Shown here: positions 35,048 through 47,899 of the stretch, one piece after another
How the letters are laid out: each line of letters begins with the position of its first letter
Position numbering within the stretch: position 1 is the stretch's first letter
Assembly (NCBI GenBank): GCA_035041965.1
Contig: JAPYMA010000618.1
Coordinates: 62,001 to 126,000 of the forward strand
Source: Anisakis pegreffii
Lineage: Eukaryota; Nematoda; Chromadorea; Rhabditida; Anisakidae
DNA length: 64,000 bases
Direction of reading: 5' to 3'
The notes under the pieces: model-generated
Told to the model about the DNA's origin: nothing
The model's database searches: none
What the model saw: only the letters and a program-made list of their open reading frames with translations
Program-made: the position numbers and the translations under genes

Positions 35048-36278
35048 CGATTTATGACTCGATTCTGCAATATTCAATTTTCCTTGAATGAAATTGAAAA
35101 CACGCTCGGTGTCGTTCATTTAACAATCTATCGCATGAAACACACAGAGATTTGCTGAGCTCCAATTCATTTTGTTTTGGGCAAATGCTTAAATCAACAG
35201 TTGCTGCTTCATCAGAGGAACTTCTCCATCCTGAGATAACTCCAAAAAATGATAGCAAAAGCAGAATATACCACAAAACAGGTTCTCGAAGATTTGAACT
35301 CTGTAAGATCATTGTGAGCGTAAAAGCAATTAATTTGTGCCTTCGTTCAGAATTGAATGCAGTATTTAGCACTTTGAAAGGAGATAATTGACGTACAACA
35401 AAGATAAATTCCAAAAAACATGAATGGATGCATGTATAACACAACAATACGAATTTTAATCGCAGATCACGTGCATGAAGTGATCAGTAATAGAGATTAG
35501 CACTCAAAAGATCACAAAAATCGATTGAAACGACGAATTTTGGTACGGTTGATGACGATGAAGATATTGTTTGATGCATGATCGTGATGCATGGTTATAC
35601 AGCCGTCAGCGAATTTGATTCATTCAATTGTGCCACGAAACAGTCTCCCATTGAATATTGTTAACTAAATAAGCATCAACAGAATTGGAATTGATTTGCG
35701 TTTGTGTCCTTAAATGTGTACATCGCTATTGTATAAATACATTGATGTGAAAATATCATACACATTGGTGTGCATGTTCATAATTTTGAATGCATTTGAT
35801 GGATGAAGAATTGATGAGCACATCCACCATGCTTTATACGTTAGAGGAAATTCTGCTACAGCAAAAAAATTCATTCGTTACTACTGGGAAGTGATTGATT
35901 CTGATGACTGAAATGCTTCTCTTGAAAGATTTTGTTTAGCTGAGTTTATTAGATCGCCATATCGAGTACATTCGATCGCTATGTTGGTTAGCAATGTGCT
36001 GCTACATGAGTAGTTACAAGAAACTATTTTGGACTGACCATTTAACAATGTGCTCAGGGTTTGCTAGATGATACGGGCGTTTTTTCAATCATCGAATTAA
36101 GCAAGTTCTTCAGTATCAAGAAAGTATTTATCTTGTCAAGGTATAACGCCTAGTTCTTAAGATACAGCTGAATGCTGATGGCACTATCGTCGAATAACTG
36201 AACGAATTGATTACAGCTCCAAACTCAGCCTATTTGACCTCTCTCTTGATCACCAATGCCCTATAAAATGTAACAGAT
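35048..36278. other. Intergenic stretch between paralog A and the tandem-repeat array
   Basis: A minus-strand frame at 35447-35052 has a hydrophobic segment (PVLWYILLLLSFFGVISGW) and several cysteines, so a signal-anchored peptide is imaginable. It overlaps the start of paralog A and I found no supporting splice sites. Otherwise nothing is recognised. Confidence 0.35.
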
Positions 36279-37755
36279 GTGAATAAGCGTCTCAGCGCTA
36301 GTTGAGATAGCTTTAAAAAAATAGCCAGATCTCCTCAAAAAAGCAAAATCGCTCGACAAAATATATGATTTTCTTTATCCGGAGACTCTGCTCGATCGAT
36401 TGGTGTGTAGAAATTGATATGTTACTGGTCAAAGCTGAGGGTACGGTACGCTTTAATGTCTTTACCCGAATTGCACCACAAAAATTAATATATCTCCTCG
36501 CAAAGTGGGAATTTTCAAGCCGGTATTTCAGTGTTAGAAAGAAGAGATTCTGCTCGATCGAACAATGTATAAATAATGATATGTTTCCGGGCAAAGCTGA
36601 GAAGACGGTGAGCTTGAATGCATCAAACTCAAATTTCTATAGTTATGTATAGCCTTTCAATTGATCTATAGTGATCATACGGGAATGTGAATAAGCGTCT
36701 CAGCGCTAGTTGAGATAGCTTTAAAAAAATAGCCAGATCTCCTCAAAAAAGCAAAATCGCTCGACAAAATATATGATTTTCTTTGTCCGGAGACTCTGCT
36801 CGATCGATTGGTGTGTAGAAATTGATATGTTACTGGTCAAAGCTGAGGGTACGGTACGCTTTAATGTCTTTACCCGAATTGCACCACAAAAATTAATATA
36901 TCTCCTCGCAAAGTAAAAATTTTCGAGCCGTTATTTCAGTGTTAGAAAGAAGAGATCCTGCTCGATCGAACAATGTATAAATAATGATATGTTTCCGGGC
37001 AAAGCTGAGAAGACGGTGAGCTTGAATGCATCAAACTCAAATTTCTATAGTTATGTATAGCCTTTCAATTGATCTATAGTGATCATACGGGAATGTGAAT
37101 AAGCGTCTCAGCGCTAGTTGAGATAGCTTTAAAAAAATAGCCAGATCTTCTAAAAAAAGCAAAATCGCTCGACAAAATATATGATTTTCTTTGTCCGGAG
37201 ACTCTGCTCGATCGATTGGTGTGTAGAAATTGATATGTTACTGGTCAAAGCTGAGGGTACGGTACGCTTTAATGTCTTTACCCGAATTGCACCACAAAAA
37301 TTAATATATCTCCTCGCAAAGTAAAAATTTTCGAGCCGTTATTTCAGTGTTAGAAAGAAGAGATCCTGCTCGATCGAACAATGTATAAATAATGATATGT
37401 TTCCGGGCAAAGCTGAGAAGACGGTGAGCTTGAATGCATCAAACTCAAATTTCTATAGTTATGTATAGCCTTTCAATTGATCTATAGTGATCATACGGGA
37501 ATGTGAATAAGCGTCTCAGCGCTAGTTGAGATAGCTTTAAAAAAATAGCCAGATCTTCTCAAAAAAGCAAAATCGCTCGACAAAATATATGATTTTCTTT
37601 GTCCGGAGACTCTGCTCGATCGATTGGTGTGTAGAAATTGATATGTTACTGGTCAAAGCTGAGGGTACGGTACGCTTTAATGTCTTTACCCGAATTGCAC
37701 CACAAAAATTAATATATCTCCTCGCAAAGTGGAAATTTTCAAGCCGGTATTTCAG
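36279..37755. repeat. Tandem array of a 407-408 bp unit, 3.6 copies
   Basis: Units begin at TGTGAATAAGCGTCTCAGCG: 36279, 36686, 37094 and 37502; the last is cut short at about 37755. Units are nearly identical. Units 2 and 3 share GTAAAAATTTTCGAGCCGTT where units 1 and 4 have the GGAATTTTCAAGCCGGT or GGAAATTTTCAAGCCGGT form. Each unit holds two diverged half-copies about 162 bases apart (CTGCTCGATCGATTGGTGTG and CTGCTCGATCGAACAATGTA, each followed by GATATGTT and CAAAGCTGAG). The unit start contains a small inverted repeat (TCTCA-GCGC-TAGT-TGAGA). The short open frames it carries on both strands are repeat by-products. Confidence 0.97.
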
Positions 37756-38485
37756 TATGAAGATCACCATCATCAGTTCAATCCAGATTCAAATCTTTCT
37801 GAAAACCAAATGATTTTTGTGTTATTTCACTCAAGCAGTTCATGATCAGAAAGAAAATTATATGATCCAGCACAAGAGTGTCACGATCGGGCCCTTGATC
37901 AAAGGAGCACTGAAAGGTTTCTCTAATACTCTAAAAGCGCTTACAACGCCTACAACTTGCTATTTTAGCTCATTTCTTTATTTTATTGTGTGTAAGCCAG
38001 GTACTAACAATAAGAGACGAACTGTTGAGAATATGTGCGCATTTATTGCTCCATGAATAAGATACATCAACATCAAATTGAAAAACAAAATTCAAAATCA
38101 ACTGTGAGCACGAGTATGAATGAGTGAGATACAACCACAACAGACATTCACATTGATCATTATCATGACTGTTGTCGACAACAATCGTATGATCGAATAA
38201 ATAATCCTGATAATAATATTTTCAGTTGGAAAACATCTGAAATCACAAACCTTCTAAAGCCAACATCAGCAGCAACAATAACAACAAGAACGTGATATAC
38301 ATGGTGAACAATTTAACATATATGTAGGTATGTATACGAATTATTCATAGCAAACATAAGGTAACATCGCAAAAGTTTTACGCTTGTATAAGGCAAAAAC
38401 ACCGTCACTTCATGCATTCATATCCAATATCTTCAGTTGAAAATTCGGCTAACACGATCCTATAGTACAGACAGTGAGCACAACA
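37756..38485. other. Intergenic stretch
   Basis: Lies between the array and the 3' end of paralog B. A + frame at 37817-38056 has no recognisable domain. Nothing else is supported. Confidence 0.45.
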
Positions 38486-40619
38486 TCATAGGATTATGCC
38501 ATTACTAGTACTGTTGAGATCAAACATGCGATCGTTGTCTTTCGACTTTGTTTCGGTGTGATTTTGAGTTGAAGCGCTGATATCGGTATTGTTTGTTATC
38601 GCTTTAACGGTGAACGGGTCATCGTCAGGCGTTGGCCTTGTTGAGTCGTTGATTTTCACAACGTATGCGTTCATCCATTGAAAACACAAGAAAACAACGT
38701 ATAAAAACCAAAAATTTATCACGATAGTCACCAATAGACCAGATATCATCGTTATTGTGGCCAGTGTAGCAACTGAAATTAATTGATTGATTGAATTGTT
38801 TTGCTGGACAATCAAATAACTGGATTCACCGAATAACCCTCCACAATTCTCGAATCGAATGAATCTTGCTGAGACATAGTGCAGAATTGTGTGGATTATA
38901 ACATAGAATCATTGGAATTGTAGCCTCAAATGTTATAAAGTGGCATTTAACCTGTCTTGAGCTGTGCTCGTCGAGGTCGATAGCTGCTAACCTCGAGGAA
39001 GTTCCACATTATATTCCGCGACATTTCTTCGTCTTTAAACAACTGAATTATGCACAAGAAAAAGAGTAGAAGTAGAACGAGATTCCACAAGATCTGAAAT
39101 TTATAAAGGATTATTAAGAATTTGAGATTAGCACTAGATCAAAAGGTTCTGACAGATCGGCTGTGATTCGATGACTTTATGTGCATTGGTATCGTGATCA
39201 GCCTTCAGCTTTTGGGATTCTGCTCTCGTTTGCATTGAATGAAGTAAGACTAACAACTAGATTTTACATCGGTCATTCAGTAAGTGCAGTATATTTTAAT
39301 GTGATATTCTAAAATCTCGATTTTTTTCATTTCCTTTATTGGAATTGTAAATCACAATGAATCTAACGCGTTCATTAGTAATTCAATTACAAAGTGATCG
39401 AGCTTGTTGAGACTTTCTGTCGTGGTGAAATGGTTATGAAGCAGCTGAATTGCGAAATGTTGTGTTGCTCTCTTAGCGACTAATTACTTTGGTAAAAGCT
39501 GATTAACGTTGATTCGTTGGATAATTTGTTAATTTGACAGGTGCAATAATCGTGATTGAAATATGTCGGTGGTTAATAATTCAGTGATCAGGGCACGGCA
39601 CCTGTTCATCGTTTCTTACACTAATTTACAATTTTCGGAAACAAATTGGAATTTGCATCGTAAATGAATGCAAAACAAAAGTGAATGGCGTTGTTGCTCG
39701 AAATTCCTCTTGCAATTGCGATGAACTAATCACAAAACTTTCAAAGGATTTGTTTGACTGCTTCGTTAGAATTTTTCATAGGATAGTTTGAAAAGAATCA
39801 GAATACGATTCAATTAAAGTCATTCGCATACAGATTGCTCAATGATAATCCAATGCAATTTGTTCAAGACAAGTTTATGGGTCTCCATCCTCTCAGATAA
39901 CGAGTAGTTTCGACTACAGATCTTATCACAATTCCTATCATAGGTGGACAGTGATTGTAGTCAGCAGGTGATTTAATGAAAATAAAATATTTCACTAACA
40001 TTGACCAACAAATACGGTTTCAGGAAAGCCGGCCGCCTATAGATCACACCGTAGAACAACGCGACAATCGCAACTAGATCTGCGACTAACATACCAACTT
40101 CAACGAAGAAATTCAACGCTGTCCGACTGATTCCCAAACATATCAAAATACCGTTAACGGTGGATGAGAATAAGGACAGTAATGCTATTACAATTGCGCC
40201 ATGCTGCAATAAGAATTTCATGAAGTCGGTTTGAAAAAGGATTTAGAAGATTTGACGACTAAAGGATGCTCGACTAATTGGAATTATAGTCTGCACAACG
40301 CTCAACTTCAATTTCAGGCAATAGCCCTTGATATGGATAGCATCTGCTACATCACTTCGAATTATCAAACGAATCTAAGTGAACCGCTATTAAACTTGAG
40401 TGAAAAACATCATAGACTGACATCGAATTCAGTATTTTCTATTAGAAACTGAAATAATCCCTAAGAAAGGTTGTAATTGAATGAAAACTGGAAGGAATAG
40501 AGAATGAAAAGTGAAAAGTTTACTCGAATATGTATGGCACCACAACAGCAGCTATTTGTAGGAGATCGTTCCTCATCGTATTCACTCAGTCGAACGAGTG
40601 TGTCCTTTGGTGGTTCCAT
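38486..40619 (-). CDS. Four-helix membrane protein with CCCG-x-x-H-I motif (LAPTM-like), paralog B, 242 aa
   Basis: Four minus-strand exons in phase: 40619-40524, 40203-40000, 39093-38952, 38772-38486 (TGA). The cytosolic start (MEPPKDTLVRLSEYDEE) ends in SCCCGAIHIR, directly before TM1 (AIVIALLSLFSSTVNGILIC). TM2 is MLVADLVAIVALFYGVIY, followed by RRPAFLKPYLL, a loop typical of LAPTM-like four-span proteins. TM3 is LVLLLLFFLCIIQLF and TM4 ITMISGLLVTIVINFWFLY. The tail of about 70 residues is hydrophilic with N-glycosylation-type NNT, NHT and NST motifs. The first two intron phases match paralog A, 3.4 kb away on the same strand, so the two are a tandem duplicate pair; B has the longer tail. 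An AATTCAG acceptor lies 10 bases before the ATG (trans-splice site). A sorting or transport role is conceivable but not shown. Confidence 0.77.
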
Positions 40620-41555
40620 TTCGACACACCTGAATTCAGCAATCTATCAAAATGATTTATTTGACTGATTATTGAAACATTCATCTGAGTCATACTCATT
40701 TCGGCTGTCCTATCTATACATCTTCCCATCAAGTGAGATTGATGGCGACAAAACGTTTTGTATCGCATTCACTAAGTGCATTATGAATTCATGAACTGTT
40801 TGACATGCAAAGAATCACGCAAATACATATCGAAATAAATGAGAATTTCTTGAATAACATTCAGAAGAATTCAACAGCGATAAAAGAAATCGAATTGAGC
40901 TGATGATGAAGTTATGCTCAAACAAACATTTATATGAGTGGAGTACAATTTGATGATCGTGTTGAATAAAGTAGCTGCTGACATGAAAAATAGCTGACTG
41001 TGATCATTAATTATCGATCATTCAGCACAGCTTCAGCTTGAATTCTTGTACATGAACGGATTTGGACGTTCACATTCAAGCTTCTCAACAAGCTGGACTA
41101 CATCAGAACAAGACAGTGGAAAATAAAAATTGCGCGATCTAGGCACCATCAACTGATCATGTCTTGAATGAAATCAGAGTCAATATCTTTGGACCTTTCA
41201 CTGGTATCAGCAGTAAATTCCCAACTATATGATGAGTTGGCATCAAATTATCTCATGCTAGATTAGAACCGAGAACATTTGATTCTATTTAGTCAAGACG
41301 AACACAGTGCACAAAGGCATATACTATCTGAGCAAGTTGTTTCTCTGTTTAACAGCGCCTTTGTGCGTAATCAGCAAAAAAAATCACTGATATCTGGCCA
41401 AATGATGTAATTAATTGGTGTTGTTTGATAAGGTTTTCACAATGATGGACGATGGTACTGAGCGGACTCGCTCGTTGACTGATTGTAAGGGCTAAAAGGC
41501 GAGTGATGAGTTTGTTTGAGGCAATATAAAGGATTGAATTGAACGAAACGAGAGG

Positions 41556-41577
41556 CACACACACACACACACACACA
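41556..41577. repeat. (CA)n microsatellite
   Basis: Eleven CA dinucleotide units, read directly. Confidence 0.95.
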
Positions 41578-43928
41578 TAGAGAAAAAATTCAAAATTAAT
41601 GTCAGATCAGCTATGTGATAACCTCTATATGAAAGGCAAACAAAGAGTGTAAAAGTTTAGCAGCAAAAGTAATATGAGAAATATGCTTGAATTCATCCTG
41701 AATAAGAGATCAGTTGCATATAGAGAACTCTTCGAGGACTGCATTCATAATGGATGTATTCAACGAGCGATGATATGTCACGTTATTTGATAATTTTGCA
41801 AAATTTAATAAATTAGTTTCATGAAATTCCAAATGGAATACGGTCACGCAGTGGTGATTCTCGATTATTTAGCATTAATAATGCATAACAGTTTCGCTTT
41901 GTACTTTAATTCCTATCGTTCGTTCAGCATTAATCCATCAAGTTACATTATGAGATGCAATTTTATACTATATATGTCGATAAATCCGAAACGGCTAAGA
42001 ATATCTAATTGATGATCGAACTGATTGATCTTCAGTCTATATTGGTGAACTATTCGGATTCATAAAGAGTTGACTGACGAAAATGATTGCGAATATGTAA
42101 TTTGCACACTTCTATAGAGTTTTTTCGTAAACTCATGGTGCTGCCCTATTACGTGGAACATTCAGTAATGAATTAAGTGAAATGCCTCAACTGAAGCATT
42201 AAAAGTGCTGTTTAACGAAGCAATAAATGCGATAAATCAATGCTGAATAGGTCATTTCAAATAAACATTTTGATCGCAGAAAACCACAATCATTAAATCA
42301 TCAAAGGATGTAACCCTGGTTGCGCTTTCACAGAGACTAAAGGGTGCAATCTTGGACATTACTAAAAACCGGAAAAATGAAACGCAACTCATTTGGAAAA
42401 TTTTTTCGCTTTGAATTATTGACCATTCAAGTGAATAAATCTGACCATGGCTCACTGAAATGATGACAATTTTGAAGTGATCATTAGAGATCGTTCACAT
42501 TCTCACACTTACTAATTTCACTTAATCGTAGTCTCAGTTCACCTCAGCTGAAGATTTATTCCTGAAAACTGTTCAATTTTGAGAAATCTTATTATTATCG
42601 GCAATTTACGACATGCGATCAATCAGCGCTAAGAGAGAACGTAAATGACCTACAATTCATAAACTGAATTGCATTCAGCATTGTGGCATGGTTTGCAAAC
42701 GACCACTCAGCAGTCCATTGAGTAAGTGCAAACGAAAGAAAATAGGAAGCGCTTTTTTGCTAACATCCAAAAAAGTTCCAGTAGAATTCTCTTTGAAAAC
42801 CTTAACGAGATATGCTAATTCAATCGCTGATTTTGCAATCGTGTCGTATCAATATGAATCGATGAAGAGTGCAGTCGCGATCACATTCGAATATTGTCAA
42901 CAATGAATTTCTGAAAGTGACAAGCGTCGTTCATTTAATTCTATTGCATTCCAGCATGATAGGTTGATACAGCTAGCATGCTACAAGGAGTCTTGGAAGA
43001 TGATCACTGTCTATAGGACATGAAGCCTGGTAGATAAAGAAAGGTGTTGTACTATCTCTCCTGACTTGACGCTAGAATTGTGTGGTATTGGATGAGATCT
43101 GAGTGATCCAAGCAACGCCGTGCCGAGCACAACATCGTTCAGACTAAACTCAATTGTTGTCCATAAATTTCGACCGATGTTGACTTGGTGGCAATTGATG
43201 AATTCCCTGAATCAGTGATGAATTTTGAAGTGTTTGATCTAATCATAAAAAGCTCCATAGTTGTGCATATACCTCTCGACTAATGAATTCGTCAATGCTA
43301 TCAGTAGGCTAACTAGAGTGATAAGAGAAAATTCAATTAGCACATCGAACAATTATGAATATCTATCGAATGGAGTTGATCAAGTCGACTGAATCAATCG
43401 ATGAAATAAACACCGCGATCAACATCTTGAAAACATAATCAACAAACTTATGAGCACACTAATGATCCAGCGACTAAGTGAAATTATTCAGCTTTACGCA
43501 ACGTTCTCCTCTGATGTCGGTCAGCCTATAAATACCTGCGATACTTACCTACAAACTCACTCAGCTGTTCACCGCATTCACCTCACAATTAACTCATTCG
43601 ACAGCAATTGCACACAATTTAAATGCACAATCAAAGTGATCACTCATTTTTTGACGACCAACTATTAATTTCGATTACAACTAACTACACATTAACGATC
43701 ATCCAGAGAAACTGATGCGCTTTTAATATTTCATAGCAATCATAGCGATGTTGCGATGACCGATTGGTTTAAGCTGCAAAGATTTATTAATGAACGAATG
43801 AAACATGGTTGTTGTTGGTTGAGCTGTTGAAACGGAGACGATGAAACGTCGAAAAAATTCTCGAAACAAGAAGTGCAAATCTGAAATATCTCAAAAGTTG
43901 CGGTGATCACATCGACGAACCAGTTAAT

Positions 43929-43946
43929 CCATCCATCCATCCATCC
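43929..43946. repeat. (CCAT)n microsatellite
   Basis: Four and a half CCAT units, read directly. Confidence 0.9.
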
Positions 43947-44239
43947 AAAATCGAGACTCAGTGATGGATCAATGAGTTGCTCAAAGCAGAAAAACCGATT
44001 ATAAGTGGCAATAAAATTATGAATGGATACAGCAGACGCATAAATGAATGAAATGAGCAACTGCAATCGTTGCAAAATAGCTGAAGGAATTTAAAGGGTA
44101 AATTGAGGATGAGCACATAGAGTCTTAGATATGGAACGAGGAGCGGACCCGTGCGTTCGCTGAATTGAATCAACTCGATTCCTTTTTATCTAGTGAATGA
44201 CCATTGAGCAGTGACGATACTATGCGTTTGAATAGTCAT

Positions 44240-44380
44240 GATGGCACTCATAACAATCATAATAATGAATAATATTAAATTAATAACAGTAATAAAAATA
44301 GTAATGATAAAATTGATAATAACGAGATTGATTATAATGATAACAAAAATGATAATAATGAAGTGATGATGGTGATGACG
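44240..44380. repeat. Low-complexity ATAATG/GATAAT-rich tract
   Basis: Imperfect repeats of AATAATG, GATAAT and GATGATG. The minus-strand frame across it, rich in Ile and His, is an artefact of this composition. Confidence 0.75.
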
Positions 44381-46452
44381 AATTAGTGCGACCGATTGTG
44401 AAAGTAAGCAAAGAAATCTCTTCAACTCATCATAAGAAGCAAGTGAAAATTTCATTGAAATTCTAATCATTTATTTGGTGATTTCAGCAAACACACAAAC
44501 GAATAAGACATAATGAGAAGAAACGAAGCGATTCTTAGACATAGTTATGATGAGCACAGTGGCTAGATGAGAGCATAAAGATAGATGGATGTGTTGAAGT
44601 GATGGATTTTTAAGGCTTTCATGAGTTGGTTCTTCGATCGTGTCTCATCTGCTGTGCACATGTGCACAGTTGCATTTTCGAATGCTTCATCTGGTCAGTC
44701 ACCGACACTTTCCTATCAGTTTTTCAAGATAATTCGTCAGCTTAGCGCATCTTCCCAAAAGACATCATCAGAGATCCCCACCTATGAGATGGGTGTCTAA
44801 CTGCGAGTGTGATTTCTGCGTTTGAATGAAATTTGATATCAATCTATCCGTGTTCAGCTTGTGAGCATGAACGTAGGTAGGGTGATCAGCCGAGACTGTG
44901 AGGCACGGCGTTGATTGGAAACATAAAAGAGATTTCGTGTGAACTGATTGAAAGTTCATCTGATCAATTTTTTCTTGGGTTTTCATACAATTATAATATT
45001 GGCGAACGCATGCAGTTAGCTGTTAATCGGTGATAGTGTTTAGGTTGCAATACGCACGAGATAGTCCATTAATTTTCTGACGATGAAGTGGTGGTGCTCA
45101 GTCTGAGAATTCAATTCAAGTGAATCATTTTATGAGGAAGTCAGTGAACTTTTAATATCAGAAATCAAACAATCATTTTTTTCGCCTCAAATCGAAACGT
45201 AAACACCAAAAGTCAACTGATATATCGCAGCATAAAGCTGCACACATGCCCCGTTTCAAGTGCAGAAGCTTTAATTTTGACTAGCTCTAATACAAATAGA
45301 TTTGCTTAATTACTAATTGGTCAACACTGTTTGCTGCGAAATGAGAAGCTTTTTGGAAAGCTTTTGGTAGCTTGTAATGATTCAATTCAGATTTTCGACG
45401 TTCTAAATCTATGCGTTCTTGAATATTATGTGCCTTTGATGTAGAAAATAACATGTTTAACACAAGAATCCTCAAAAGATCACCAATGTAAAGTGTTAGA
45501 TCAAACTCTTTTTTAGGTCAGTGCCCGCTGCCAATGGTTATTTCCTCGTCATTTTGTAAGATTTTCGCGCTTGTGCTTCTAAAAGAATGAAATTTTTTCA
45601 CTGAATTCATCAACTTCCATTCACTTCCTTCAATTCATTCGTTTTTGGTCATAAAATTCAGTGTCGACGAAGAAACCAGCCATACTCAAGTTCGAATAGT
45701 AATAGTCCCTAGACATACGTAATCGCGATGTGACTAATCGAGCTCAGCTTTTTTAAGCTGACGGATGATTTCCTGTGTTGATGTCGTTATGTGTGGTAAA
45801 GAAGCACGGAGGCCAAGGAAGGATATGGTGATACTTGTGATTTTAACGGTAATTGGTAAGAGGCACAAGATCACAACGAGTTGCAATTGCTCCTTAAAGT
45901 AAATAAACATGCAAATAGTCATGTTTACTTGACACTTCAGCAAATTAACTGATAGTGACAAAATATGATGTGATTAGAGGCGATCAACTAACTCGTCCAG
46001 TCAACTAACTTCTATGGGTCAATCAACGACCAACTTTCAAGCTTTTGAAGGACTGAAATAAAATCCGGCTAAATAAAATAAAACTGAAACGAAATTCGCA
46101 ATTTGCAACTCGGAGACTAAACAGTGCTACGCGATTGTGGGTGAAACAAAAACAAATAAAACAGGATGGAACAAATTGAAGTAAAACTTAAAGCTGTTGT
46201 TTTGTGTTAATGCAAGAAATTTAAAGTGGAAATGTTTGTGTGTGTATGTGCAGATGAACAATTTAAAGTTTTGATTGTTCTATTGAATAAAGCGAAATGA
46301 ATTGATGATTGAATGTGAAAGTTGATTCGTTTATCATTTTCATTGTTACATACAGCCTTGTGACATGCAGCGTTGATGGGCGATTTACTAAGTTTTGCTG
46401 AGTTTGCATCTATATTTAACGAGCTGTTATCAGTTTTATGTAATATTTCATA

Positions 46453-46504
46453 TCATCTACATCTATTGTTTTAACAACAATAGATATAAATGATGTGTAG
46501 ATGA
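46453..46504. repeat. Nested hairpin
   Basis: Inner stem ATCTATTGTT (46461-46470) with AACAATAGAT (46476-46485) around a 5-base loop. The outer arms TCATCTACA (46453-46461) and TGTAGATGA (46496-46504) also pair. Sequence alone does not say whether it is a small inverted-repeat element or an RNA structure. Confidence 0.7.
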
Positions 46505-47392
46505 CATTCACCTGTAAAACAAAATATTTGCAGCGGGTAATGCAGTCAAAGAAACGTTTACAAACAAACACAAATGAATGGGTAAACGAGTGAGTGAATG
46601 AGGTGTGTTTGAAAGTTGACTAAAACTTAACATCGATGTTTTGTTGATGAAACAACGTTCGATCATTTTCATTTATTGCGATCGTTTTGATTTGACTTAA
46701 ATCATTCACTCGTTTTTGCATTCATTCACTTCATTATTCATCACATCAGACAGCAATTGTTCTTCGAGATCAGTCGTTCGCTCATTAAATCTGCTGCTCA
46801 TTTGAGGCTGATGACAAGCGAGGAATCAAAACCAAAACACCGTTGAACTAGCAACAACAAAAGATTTCAGTTTATTTCATCTATGCATTCTTCTTAATCA
46901 ATTATTTTTAGAGATCTATTGTATGTTTTGATGCAGATGCGGATGTATCCGATGTCGACATTATCATCAACATTTTCGTTGGTGTTTCTAATCCGATCTG
47001 ATTTTCACATTGTCCTCTGATGCTCACATACTCCATCTTCGAATCAATCCTATCAGCTGCCTTATCAGCTGTTATGATTTATCGTTGATCTCCGTTTGAT
47101 TCAGTCGAAAAAAAAAAACTGCCCTTTACAATTGTTGTTAAACAAACGATCAACTAAACGAACACGCAAAACAACCAACGCCACCCCAGGATCGCTAGTC
47201 AAAACTGCCGTATTGTTTCAGCTCATTTCTCCCAAATACTCACCTCTTACACTCCTTCGAGAAGAACTCTGCTGTGAAGTTTTGTCAAGAACACCATGAA
47301 TTTTAAAATATTACGTTTGCTGTTGAAAAAAAAAATGAAAACGAGCAAAACATAACAAAAAATTTGAAAAAAAAGCTTTTCATTCAATTAAC

Positions 47393-47899
47393 CTTTCAAT
47401 CGATGAAGCGCGATGATTGTTGCTTTCATCATTTTGAGTAGTGTGAGCGCTATTAGTGGTGTCACTTGGCTTGTTCTTCGATGAATACGATGAAGATTGT
47501 GTGGATGCTAACAATAGGGCAGTGGATGAGACAGGCGTGTTTTTAAGTGGAAGAAATGCTGGTTTGTGTACGATGGAATTGGTTGAAGTTGACGACAGCA
47601 AAGGACTTGAACGATCATAACGCGAAGCAGTCGATGTTTTTGGCGTTGTCGCAGCAGTGCTTGTTACAGCTGCTGCAACACTTGGCAGTGATGGACCGAT
47701 TTTCAGCTTGTCGGGCAACGGCGGTGCACCCATGAGTTCGGGTAAAGGCGGCGGAATAGGCACTTTGACGGCCAAAGCTAAACTCCGTCTTTTGGTGGCT
47801 GAAGGCGATGACAACCGAAAGTCTCCGATCATCGTACGACGCATCATCGCATAGCGATGAGGATTTGACACTGACGTATGATAGCGATAATCTTGCATC
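47393..47899 (-). CDS. Ser/Thr/Pro-rich exon of an unrecognised protein (168 codons)
   Basis: One open exon between an acceptor (AAAACAG at 47900) and a donor (GAAAG|GTTAATT). It is open for 168 codons with coding-like base use. It starts at or near MQDYRYHTSVSNPHRYAMMR, has a basic patch (SATKRRSLALAVK), a proline stretch (VPIPPPLPELMGAPPLP, the kind bound by SH3, WW or EVH1 domains) and a long Ser/Thr/Ala-rich, probably disordered tail ending in SSIER. It may be an internal exon of the minus-strand gene at 53.8-56.06 kb or the first exon of its own gene. Its donor, phase 2, implies more exons towards lower coordinates. No known domain was recognised. Confidence 0.55.

Larger units (their letters stand above)
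40620..47392. other. Long A-rich stretch, gene-poor, possibly intron of the minus-strand gene above it
   Basis: No complete gene found. Possible exon relics on the minus strand: 44159-44117 encodes ERTGPLLVPYLRLY between a CAG acceptor and a GT donor and resembles the RRPAFLKPYLLVN loop of paralog B. 45895-45734 encodes a hydrophobic segment (LVVILCLLPITVKITSITI) and a short tail ending in TAG. 45475-45287 is a charged frame (LERRKSELNHYKLPKAFQKA). None could be joined into a gene. The minus-strand sense shows T-rich composition, as in introns of minus-strand transcripts. Confidence 0.35.

Noticed and set aside
35052..35447. Minus-strand cysteine-containing frame with a hydrophobic start
   Set aside because: Overlaps the 5' end of LAPTM-like paralog A and ends across its trans-splice site; I found no consistent exon model.
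36313..37813. Similar open frames on both strands (VEIDMLLVKAEGTVRF and the like)
   Set aside because: By-products of the 408-bp tandem repeat; no start, splice or domain evidence.
44186..44470. Minus-strand frame with runs of Ile and His resembling a membrane protein
   Set aside because: It is the translation of an ATAATG/GATGATG low-complexity tract.
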